Shown here: positions 1 to 5,420 of the stretch, one piece after another
Position numbering within the stretch: position 1 is the first letter of the stretch
Layout: every line of letters begins with the position of its first letter
NCBI GenBank assembly: GCA_900767385.1
Contig: CAAFYY010000051.1
Span: forward strand, 1 to 6,901
Direction of reading: 5' to 3'
Length of the DNA: 6,901 nt
Origin: Bacteroidales bacterium
Lineage (GTDB): Bacteria > Bacteroidota > Bacteroidia > Bacteroidales > Paludibacteraceae
The notes under the pieces: generated by a model
Seen by the model: the letters and a program-made list of their open reading frames with translations, nothing else
Databases searched by the model: none
Told to the model about the DNA's origin: nothing
Translations under genes and position numbers: made by a program

Positions 1-80
1 ATTTCAAAAACACGCCTAATAGACTATATTTCAATTATTTCAAAGACCGATTAGCCAACTTTTATTGGACAGTAGTGATA
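1..80. mobile_element. Left insertion-sequence end (decayed), arm of a 65-bp inverted repeat
   Basis: Positions 16-80 match the reverse complement of 6832-6896 at 58 of 65 bases without gaps. The match stops at about 80, where a truncated reading frame begins, as expected for the tip of an inserted element whose body lies to the left of the window. The tip reads CTTTTATTGGACAG here but CTTTTACGGGACAG in the right arm, so this copy looks degraded. The GGGACAG-type end resembles ends of IS4-type elements of Bacteroidales from memory, but no transposase is inside the window and the family assignment is tentative. Positions 1-15 do not match the right arm. Confidence 0.55.
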
Positions 81-417
81 TGCAATATTCAATTTTCATT
101 ACCATACCGATTATCCTGTTTTTAATCCACCAGATTCTGTTGCAAACAACAAGATAGGGGAAAGCCGCGAATATAGTTCATTGGCATACAAATATCAGGG
201 CAATAGATATTATGATGATTCTTTTGATATAGGTTCGCCACTAAATGGAAATTCCTATGCTTATGTTTCACATACAGACTACGCTCTAATAGGAAACAAT
301 TCCCGCCCAAGGGAAAAAGGTGATTACCAATTAGAGGTGAATACCTTCACGCTCACCTATATTTTCGTTTTGACGGAAGACTATATTACTTCGTGTGAAA
401 GAGTTGGCGAAGAATAG
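79..417 (+). pseudogene. 3' remnant of an unrecognised protein gene, truncated on the left
   Basis: A frame is open from just after a TGA at 76-78 to a TAG at 415-417 (112 codons). It has protein-like composition, with motifs such as HTDYPVFNPPDSV and YKYQGNRYYDDSFDIGSPL. Apart from a TTG at 181 there is no reasonable start codon, and the protein-like sequence already extends upstream of that TTG. This points to the C-terminal part of a longer protein cut by the element at 1-80. I do not recognise the family. The rather polar, Tyr/Asn/Asp-rich composition would fit an exported Bacteroidales beta-rich protein, but that is only an impression. A hairpin and a terminator follow. It could alternatively be an expressed short ORF starting at the TTG, which I consider unlikely. 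Confidence 0.5.
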
Positions 418-427
418 TATTGTACTC

Positions 428-447
428 TGAAGTCAATGCCGACTTCA
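428..447 (+). other. Perfect 7-bp hairpin after the left gene remnant
   Basis: TGAAGTC (428-434) and GACTTCA (441-447) are perfect reverse complements around a 6-base loop, starting 10 bases after the stop codon of the remnant. No T run follows, so it is not itself an intrinsic terminator. It may protect the mRNA 3' end, or arise by chance. Confidence 0.4.
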
Positions 448-466
448 TTCATATTAGCAATATCCA

Positions 467-501
467 GCAAAGGCGTGGGCTTTCGGGCTTGCGCCTTTTT
501 T
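467..501 (+). terminator. Intrinsic terminator of the left gene remnant
   Basis: AAAGGCG (469-475) pairs with CGCCTTT (492-498). The stem continues inward through G-U pairs to GC (479-480) and GC (487-488) around a TTTCGG loop, and is followed by a T run at 496-501. Its presence supports the upstream remnant being the end of a once genuine transcription unit. Confidence 0.75.
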
Positions 502-563
502 GCTGCCACGAAATGACCATGTAAAAAAAGTGTGCGGACTATTTATTGAAAAACGATAAAAAA

Positions 564-595
564 TTTGGTGGAGCGAAAAATAATTCTTTACTTTG
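564..595 (+). promoter_or_regulatory. Bacteroides-type promoter of the M13 peptidase gene
   Basis: A -33 box TTTG (564-567) and a -7 box TTACTTTG (588-595, five of six fixed positions of TAnnTTTG) are separated by 20 bp, the normal spacing for the Bacteroidota primary sigma factor. Transcription should start near 600-604, leaving a leader of about 75 bases. The TTG at 593-595, which could be taken as an upstream start codon for the gene, lies inside the -7 box and therefore cannot be translated from this promoter. Confidence 0.7.
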
Positions 596-612
596 CAGCC
601 CATTTCCAAAGG

Positions 613-635
613 GCGGAGCGTTGATAACGCTGCGC
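613..635 (+). other. 5'-UTR hairpin upstream of the M13 peptidase
   Basis: AGCGTT (617-622) and AACGCT (626-631) pair perfectly around a GAT loop. After one G-G mismatch, GCG (613-615) pairs with CGC (633-635). It sits in the predicted leader about 40 bases before the chosen ATG. It may affect mRNA stability or translation, but nothing in the sequence shows that. Confidence 0.4.
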
Positions 636-676
636 ATCTAAACAGAGGAATGATAAATAGTTACAAAAATAAACAC

Positions 677-2758
677 ATGAGCAAAAAAATTGTTGGCGCT
701 GCTGTTCTCTCAGCAGCCATGCTCGCAGCCGTTTGCACTGGCTGCGGCAAGAAAGCAACAGAAGAGAAAGTGTTGACCTCAGGTATCAACCTTGAGAACC
801 TCGACACCACTGTCTCTCCTGCTGAAGATTTCTATCAGTATGCCTGTGGCGGTTGGATGAAAAACCACCCACTCTCAGGCGAGTATTCACGCTACGGCTC
901 TTTTGACGAGCTCGCTGAGAATAATCAGGAGCAACTCAAGACCCTCATCACCGAAATCGCTGGACAGAAACAAGAGAAAGGTTCTGTTGCACAGAAAATC
1001 GGTACTCTCTACAATCTCGGTATGGACACCGTGAAGATTGAAGAGCAAGGCAACGCCCCTATCCAAAAAGACCTTGAGACTATCAATGGCATCAAATCAC
1101 TCAAAGACCTCACACCAGTATTGGTTGAGTTCGCCAAGGGTGGCAATATGCCTTTGTTCGGCATCTTCGGCGAAGCAGACCCAGAGAACAGCGACAACTG
1201 CATCGCATGGGTTTGGCAGACCGGTCTCGGCATCGGCGCTGAGGACTACTACCTCGAGGCTGGCATGCAAGACAAACGCGACGCCTACGCTGTCCTCTCA
1301 TCTAAAATGTTGGCAATGTCTGGCTATTCCAAGATGGCTGGTTTCGAAGGCAAAGAGGACGAGATGGCTGCTAAGGTGCTTGCCTTTGAGGTGAAACTCG
1401 CCGGCATCTTCATGAACAAGGAAGAGGCTCGCAACCCATTCAAGACAACGAACAAAATCACCGTTGACGAGTGGGCTAAGATGCTCCCTGTCATCGACGT
1501 GAAGGCTTACCTCGAAGGTCTCGGCTTGGCTGAGCGCGTTGAGGTTGTCAACATGGGCATGCCTAAATATATCACTGCTTTGAACGGTCTGCTCAAGAGC
1601 ACCGACATCAACGTTATCAAGGCTTACCTCGCCAATGACGTAGCACGCAGCGCTGCTCCTTATTTGAGCCAGAACTTCGTGGATGCCAACTTCGACTTCT
1701 ACGGTCGCGTCTTGAGCGGCAAGACCGAGCAGAAGCCACGTTGGAAACGCGTCGTTTCTACCGTCGACGGCTGCCTCGGCGAAGCTGTTGGTCAGATGTA
1801 TGTTGAAAAGTATTTCCCACAGGAAGCTAAAGACAAGATGCTCCAACTCATCGCCAACGAACAGGAAGCTTTCCGCCAGATCATCAAGGAGAGCGCTTGG
1901 ATGAGCGACAGCACCAAAGAAAAAGCCATCGACAAACTCAATAGCTTTACCGTGAAAGTGGGCTTCCCAGACAAATGGCGCGACTACAGCGCTCTCGCTA
2001 TTGAGGAAGACAGCTACTTCGCAAACATTGAGCGTGCTTCACGTTTCGACATGGACTACAGTCTCTCTAAAATCGGCAAACCAGTCGACAAAGAGGAATG
2101 GGGCATGACACCACAAACCGTCAACGCTTACTACAACCCAACCACCAACGAGATCTGCTTCCCAGCAGGTATCCTCCAACCACCTTTCTTCCAACAAGAC
2201 GCTGACGCAGCTGCCAACTACGGCGCTATCGGCGTGGTCATTGCTCACGAGATGACTCACGGCTTCGACGACCAGGGTCACAACTACGACAAGACCGGTA
2301 ACCTCAACCCTTGGTGGAGCGAAGAGGAATCAGCAAGCTTTGAGCAACGCTCTCAAGTGCTTGTTGACTGGTTCAACAAGGTTCAAGTGCTCGATGGTCT
2401 CTATGCCAACGGCGCTTACACTCTCGGTGAGAATATCGCCGACAATGGTGGCAACAACATCTCTTTCCGCGCTATGAACATCGCTCTTGAGAAAGGCGAG
2501 ATCAACGCTGGCGAGATGGACGGATTCACACCAGCACAACGTTTCTTCTTGGCTTATGCTAACGTATGGGCTGCCAACATCACCAACGACGAAATCGTGA
2601 ACCGCACCAAGACCGACGTGCACTCTCTCGGCCGCTGGCGCGTTAACGCTACCCTCCCTCACATCAACGGCTTCGCCGAAGCATTCGGCATCAAAGAAGG
2701 CGACAAGATGTATCTTGCTCCTGAGCAACGCGCTGAGATCTGGTCACGCAACAAATAA
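677..2758 (+). CDS. pepO: M13 family (neprilysin/PepO-like) zinc metallopeptidase, lipoprotein
   Basis: This is a 693-residue M13 endopeptidase, a family that cleaves oligopeptides at the amino side of hydrophobic residues. The zinc site is visible: HEMTH at residues 524-528 and GENIADNGG at 584-592 (third ligand E585). The substrate-binding NAYY motif is at 483-486. The N-terminal M13 domain opens with DFYQYACGGW at 51-60, and the C-terminus has the usual MYLAPEQRAEIW pattern. Length and motif order are complete. ATG 677 is chosen because it gives a clean signal peptide (MSKKIVGAAVLSAAMLAAVC) ending at a probable lipidated Cys23, and because upstream start TTG 593 lies in the promoter; an in-frame ATG at 650 would add nine polar residues. 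The lipobox (CTGC) is non-classical, with Cys at -3. The protein should be anchored in the envelope, facing periplasm or surface. It is transcribed alone, with its own promoter and terminator. The symbol follows the Porphyromonas PepO homologue. Confidence 0.95.
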   Translation: MSKKIVGAAVLSAAMLAAVCTGCGKKATEEKVLTSGINLENLDTTVSPAEDFYQYACGGWMKNHPLSGEYSRYGSFDELAENNQEQLKTLITEIAGQKQEKGSVAQKIGTLYNLGMDTVKIEEQGNAPIQKDLETINGIKSLKDLTPVLVEFAKGGNMPLFGIFGEADPENSDNCIAWVWQTGLGIGAEDYYLEAGMQDKRDAYAVLSSKMLAMSGYSKMAGFEGKEDEMAAKVLAFEVKLAGIFMNKEEARNPFKTTNKITVDEWAKMLPVIDVKAYLEGLGLAERVEVVNMGMPKYITALNGLLKSTDINVIKAYLANDVARSAAPYLSQNFVDANFDFYGRVLSGKTEQKPRWKRVVSTVDGCLGEAVGQMYVEKYFPQEAKDKMLQLIANEQEAFRQIIKESAWMSDSTKEKAIDKLNSFTVKVGFPDKWRDYSALAIEEDSYFANIERASRFDMDYSLSKIGKPVDKEEWGMTPQTVNAYYNPTTNEICFPAGILQPPFFQQDADAAANYGAIGVVIAHEMTHGFDDQGHNYDKTGNLNPWWSEEESASFEQRSQVLVDWFNKVQVLDGLYANGAYTLGENIADNGGNNISFRAMNIALEKGEINAGEMDGFTPAQRFFLAYANVWAANITNDEIVNRTKTDVHSLGRWRVNATLPHINGFAEAFGIKEGDKMYLAPEQRAEIWSRNK

Positions 2759-2784
2759 GACCTTATCTTAAGCAACAATCATAA

Positions 2785-2817
2785 GCCGACCGCCTCACCG
2801 AGACGGTCGGCTTTTTT
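2785..2817 (+). terminator. Intrinsic terminator of the M13 peptidase gene
   Basis: GCCGACCG (2785-2792) pairs perfectly with CGGTCGGC (2804-2811). An inner CTC/GAG helix (2794-2796 with 2800-2802) extends it, and a run of six T follows (2812-2817). It lies 26 bases after the stop codon. Confidence 0.92.
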
Positions 2818-2852
2818 ATGCCCAGTAACGAAGAGCACACAAAAATAAGACA

Positions 2853-2887
2853 GCGAGCCACCGTTCTCAACGGTTTTCCGTTGAGCC
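2853..2887. repeat. 35-bp intergenic palindromic repeat, copy 1
   Basis: This 35-bp sequence is identical to 2922-2956. It contains a perfect hairpin: CTCAACGG (2866-2873), loop TTTT, CCGTTGAG (2878-2885). The segment ACCGTT (2860-2865) could instead pair with AACGGT (2869-2874), so two exclusive folds exist. A second block, GCGAAAGGGA (2906-2915), recurs at 2975-2984 with the same 69-bp offset, so the repeat unit is a 69-bp module with a variable middle. It lies between convergent genes downstream of a terminator, as extragenic palindromic (REP-like) elements often do. Confidence 0.85.
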
Positions 2888-2921
2888 TTATTCCCTCAAC
2901 AAGAAGCGAAAGGGAAAGACC

Positions 2922-2956
2922 GCGAGCCACCGTTCTCAACGGTTTTCCGTTGAGCC
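2922..2956. repeat. 35-bp intergenic palindromic repeat, copy 2
   Basis: This is the second identical copy of the 35-bp repeat, 69 bp after the first. The hairpin arms are CTCAACGG (2935-2942) and CCGTTGAG (2947-2954). The sequence between the copies differs from that after copy 2 except for the shared GCGAAAGGGA block, so the identity of the 35-bp core reflects recent duplication or selection on the core. Two copies without equal spacers or cas genes do not make a CRISPR array. Confidence 0.85.
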
Positions 2957-3006
2957 CTCCTCCATCTATAAAACGCGAAAGGGACAGAGAATTTTCCTTT
3001 CCCACG

Positions 3007-3040
3007 AAAAAAGGCAGGCCCCGGAAAGGAGCCTGCCTTA
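3007..3040 (-). terminator. Intrinsic terminator of the minus-strand lipoprotein operon
   Basis: AAGGCAGGC (3011-3019) and GCCTGCCTT (3031-3039) form a perfect 9-bp stem. Read on the minus strand it is followed by a T run, seen as A at 3007-3012 on the plus strand. It lies 25 bases beyond the stop of the last operon gene. On the plus strand the T run is poor, so it mainly serves the minus strand. Confidence 0.88.
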
Positions 3041-3064
3041 TTATTTCAAGCAGCTAAAGAGCAG

Positions 3065-4057
3065 TTATTTCAGCACCACTCTATGTGTTGCAATAGCGTT
3101 GTTGGCAATTACGCGAACATAGTATACGCCAGCTGGCAAAGAGTTCACATCGAAGCGAACAGCGTTAGAAGCCTTCAACTCAGAGAGTACCATCTGGCCG
3201 CGCATATTAAGGAGCACGACAGCAGCACCAGTAGCTGGCAATCCGTGAATCTCCAATGAGCCAGCAGCGGTGTTATTCACCACGAGATTGTTTCTATTCA
3301 ATCTTGCCACCTCAGTAGTAGCAGCTGTTGTGCAGAAGAGAAGGGTATCCATTGGGCCCCATTCGTTGTTGGCGTTGGCACCAACAGCACAAGCATAGTA
3401 ATAGGTCTCTGGAGTAAGATCTTGCCACAACCAGTTGTCTGTTTCGTACTGTGGATATGGGCTCTCTTTCAAGATTTCCAAAGCACCGTCGAAGCCAACT
3501 GAATCAAAGTAGCTCTTTTCAATCAAACCATCTACAAAGAACTCGGTCTCGCTGTTTGGAGTAGCAATCATACGAGCAGCTTTGTCGGTGATTTCGCTGA
3601 CAGCAACAGTAACAATACTTGTGCCTGTGCCACCCTGAGAGAGGGTGCGGATGGTATCGGTGTGGAGAATCTTTTTACCACCACCGCAAGCAATCACTTG
3701 GATATATTGGTTGGAGTTGGTAGCCAACTGAGTCCAGTGGAATGAAGAGTCGGTGTCATAGTGAACGCCGAAAGCCTCAATACCCTCTTCGAGGGTGAAA
3801 CCGAACATCGCAGACATCTCCTCCATGGAGCCGTCGTCGAGAAGGAAATAGTAGTCGGTGCAAGCCTCGTTGCGTGTGAAGGTCGCATCAGCTGTTGTTG
3901 TGGTGATATCGGTAACGGTCACCTTGACGCTTGGGAGTTGGTCGCCTGTTCCTGGACCTTCGATAGGTTCATCAGGGTTTGGTTCGTTCTGATGTCCGCA
4001 AGCTGCAAACATTGCCATCATAGCGAACACAGTCATTAATAGAAGATTCTTTTTCAT
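3065..4057 (-). CDS. Putative lipoprotein with two Fn3-like domains and a T9SS C-terminal sorting domain
   Basis: The product is 330 residues with no recognised enzymatic motif. Residues 1-20 are a lipoprotein signal (MKKNLLLMTVFAMMAMFAAC, lipidated Cys20), followed by a Pro/Glu/Gly-rich linker. Two beta-rich modules (about 43-140 and 147-244) share a V.V..IT...A start, a W..L turn and a late DT, suggesting a duplicated Fn3-like domain. Residues about 256-330 match the type A T9SS sorting domain: LEIHGLPATG, LLNMRGQMV, then SLPAGVYYVRV (307-316) and a final RVVLK. Such domains direct proteins across the outer membrane through the type IX system and are then cleaved. Having both a lipobox and this domain is odd, since most T9SS cargo has a signal peptidase I site. 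It is the last gene of the operon, 12 bases after its neighbour. An adhesive or surface-display role is inferred only. Confidence 0.85.
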   Translation of the reverse strand: MKKNLLLMTVFAMMAMFAACGHQNEPNPDEPIEGPGTGDQLPSVKVTVTDITTTTADATFTRNEACTDYYFLLDDGSMEEMSAMFGFTLEEGIEAFGVHYDTDSSFHWTQLATNSNQYIQVIACGGGKKILHTDTIRTLSQGGTGTSIVTVAVSEITDKAARMIATPNSETEFFVDGLIEKSYFDSVGFDGALEILKESPYPQYETDNWLWQDLTPETYYYACAVGANANNEWGPMDTLLFCTTAATTEVARLNRNNLVVNNTAAGSLEIHGLPATGAAVVLLNMRGQMVLSELKASNAVRFDVNSLPAGVYYVRVIANNAIATHRVVLK

Positions 4058-4069
4058 AGTATCTTAGTC

Positions 4070-4603
4070 TTAAAATTGTACTTTAGTCCATTGTGAATTA
4101 AGGATGACAGCTTTGTAGACTTTCTCTGTGCCGTTCTCCATCACATGAATCAGGCAGACAACACGGTCAGCCTCTTCTGTAACGTCCATGTAACCCTCGG
4201 TATAACCGATTTCGGCACCTTCTACTTTTTCGCCGTTCTCCCAAGTCTCGCAATAGCAGCCTTGCCATACGCCGATATAAGGGTCTTGGAATGCAGCCAC
4301 CATGGTGTTGGCTTCTTTGGTGGTAGCGATGACGTAATGACCGGCCTTTGGCACAGAGCACTCGCCTTCGCAAACAACATCGAAATAGAAGTTGCGGCCA
4401 TTCATGCTGGCAGCCATACCGTCGTCCATGCCGGCAAAGAAGAAGTCGGTGGTTCCCTCGCCGTAGTCGTCAAGATAGTTGAGGGCATGGTCAACAGTGA
4501 TTACAGTGTAGTCGTCTTGTGGTTCTTCAGGGGTGTTGCCACAAGCTACGAGAGCGAGCATCGCAAAGATTGCGAGCATCGATTTGAAAAAAATCTTTTT
4601 CAT
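4070..4603 (-). CDS. Putative lipoprotein, paralogue of the preceding operon gene
   Basis: The product is 177 residues of unknown function. It has a clear lipoprotein signal (MKKIFFKSMLAIFAMLALVAC; LVAC lipobox, Cys21) followed by an acidic linker and about 145 residues of beta-rich sequence. It aligns with the upstream 178-residue protein over its whole length: ALNYLDDYGEGTTDFF versus AMNYGDWYKENTTYFI, then a G-hydrophobic strand, C..P..G.Y near residue 90, a G.M.V strand near 140, and endings QWTKVQF versus GWYKEEW. The Cys residues at 78, 82, 116, 118 and 150 are mostly not shared, so disulfides are not conserved between the two. The ATG at 4603 is the only start giving the signal peptide. 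It is the middle gene of the operon, with 39 bases before it and 12 after. Confidence 0.85.
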   Translation of the reverse strand: MKKIFFKSMLAIFAMLALVACGNTPEEPQDDYTVITVDHALNYLDDYGEGTTDFFFAGMDDGMAASMNGRNFYFDVVCEGECSVPKAGHYVIATTKEANTMVAAFQDPYIGVWQGCYCETWENGEKVEGAEIGYTEGYMDVTEEADRVVCLIHVMENGTEKVYKAVILNSQWTKVQF

Positions 4604-4642
4604 TGCGTTACGGTTTTATGTTTATAAATGGTTGTTGTCGGT

Positions 4643-5179
4643 TTACCACTCCTCTTTGTACCAACCGCCGTTTGGCACGAATACTTTGAAGTGACGGGTT
4701 TCGCCATCATAAGTAAAGTCGATGTGATATTCTGAACCGTCAGGACCTGCGATGACTTCCATAGTACCCTCTTCCAACAACTCGCGTGTCTCATAGTCAG
4801 GCGTGCTCTGCACATAATCCATCACTGTGCTGCCAAAAACAGCCGTTCCTGCAGCGTTGACATAACCGGCAAGCACGGTCATCGGCTCGCAAGAGGTGTT
4901 GAATGGGTAGGTGCCTACTGGTGGGTAGTCACAGTCGGCTGGAGCGAAAAATTCGATAGAGAACACCTTGCCACAAGAGGTGGTGGCATATTTCTCGTCG
5001 CCAAGGGTGAGGATGAAGTAGGTTGTGTTCTCTTTGTACCAATCGCCATAGTTCATAGCGTATGACGCATATACGGTCTCATACTCTACTGGTTCTGGAC
5101 CATTAGGTTTTGGTTTGCAACTTGTGAATGCCAGTGCCAAAGCAAAGAGGACACAAGCAAGCGAGTAAAATTTCTTCAT
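4643..5179 (-). CDS. Putative lipoprotein, first gene of the minus-strand operon
   Basis: The product is 178 residues of unknown function. Residues 1-21 form a lipoprotein signal (MKKFYSLACVLFALALAFTSC; FTSC lipobox, Cys21), followed by a KPKPNGPEP linker. The body is predicted beta-rich: YASYAMNYGDWY, a strand FSIEFFAP, then P.VGTYPF near 87-93, MTVLAGYV at 100-107, and a C-terminal half with GTMEVIAGPDG and YHIDFTYDGETRHFKVF. This two-part pattern recalls a Bacteroidales family of repeated lipoproteins, from memory and without a family name. An alternative start at 5203 adds eight residues (MLEYTRIT) ahead of the signal and is rejected, because MKK at 5179 is the typical lipoprotein start. 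A good promoter lies about 70 bases upstream. It is paralogous to the next operon gene. Confidence 0.87.
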   Translation of the reverse strand: MKKFYSLACVLFALALAFTSCKPKPNGPEPVEYETVYASYAMNYGDWYKENTTYFILTLGDEKYATTSCGKVFSIEFFAPADCDYPPVGTYPFNTSCEPMTVLAGYVNAAGTAVFGSTVMDYVQSTPDYETRELLEEGTMEVIAGPDGSEYHIDFTYDGETRHFKVFVPNGGWYKEEW

Positions 5180-5249
5180 AGTGATTCTTGTGTATTCTAA
5201 CATGAACTATTCTGTTTTTGGAAAAGCATCAGCACACTTTTCTCCGCCA

Positions 5250-5281
5250 CAAAGGTAATCATTTTCTCGGAATTTGCCTAA
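5250..5281 (-). promoter_or_regulatory. Promoter of the minus-strand lipoprotein operon
   Basis: Read on the minus strand, TACCTTTG (5257 down to 5250) is a perfect TAnnTTTG -7 box. TTAG (5281 down to 5278) is a three-of-four match to the -33 TTTG, with 20 bp between. Transcription should start near 5243, leaving a leader of roughly 65 bases before ATG 5179. Confidence 0.65.
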
Positions 5282-5309
5282 CAACAGCCACAAAGAAAAA
5301 GTGACACAA

Positions 5310-5320
5310 CGCAAATTGCG
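5310..5320. other. Short palindrome in the rex/lipoprotein divergent promoter region
   Basis: CGCAA-A-TTGCG is a perfect 5-bp inverted repeat around a single A. It lies upstream of both the leftward operon promoter and the rex promoter, a position suited to a regulator binding site. At this length chance is a real alternative, and no known operator is recognised. Confidence 0.25.
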
Positions 5321-5375
5321 AGTAAAAAAAGTAAAAGACCAACTTTTTTGAGTTACAAGGGCCAAGAAAAGCACA

Positions 5376-5404
5376 TTGTTTCGTACCTTTGCATATTGAA
5401 ACAA
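5376..5404 (+). promoter_or_regulatory. rex promoter -7 box inside a perfect 7-bp inverted repeat
   Basis: TACCTTTG (5384-5391) is a perfect -7 box, 29 bases before the rex ATG, so the leader is only about 20 bases. No TTTG lies at the expected -33 distance, so the promoter may be weak or activator-dependent. The box is flanked by TTGTTTC (5376-5382) and GAAACAA (5398-5404), exact reverse complements with 15 bp between. The half-sites resemble the TTG...CAA edges of Rex operators, but known Rex sites have much shorter spacers. Autorepression is an inference. Confidence 0.6.
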
Positions 5405-5420
5405 ATCCGTACAAACGACT

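Noticed and set aside
644..652. AGAGGA next to ATG 650 as a Shine-Dalgarno site and start for the M13 gene
   Set aside because: There is no spacing between the motif and the ATG, Bacteroidota rarely use such sites, and the start would add nine polar residues before the signal peptide.
1298..1846. Long minus-strand open frame (182 codons) inside the M13 gene
   Set aside because: It lies fully antisense to a well-supported metallopeptidase, has no recognisable motifs, and is explained by the codon bias of the true gene.
2853..2956. Possible CRISPR repeats
   Set aside because: There are only two copies, with a 34-bp gap that shares a block with the flank, a strong REP-like palindrome, and no cas genes nearby.
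2763..3005. Minus-strand 80-codon frame over the repeats
   Set aside because: It reads through two terminators and the repeat units. Its repeated peptide is fully explained by the 69-bp period.
4145..4627. Plus-strand open frame (160 codons) opposite the 177-residue lipoprotein
   Set aside because: It is antisense to a gene with a clear lipoprotein signal and paralogue, and has no promoter or family match of its own.
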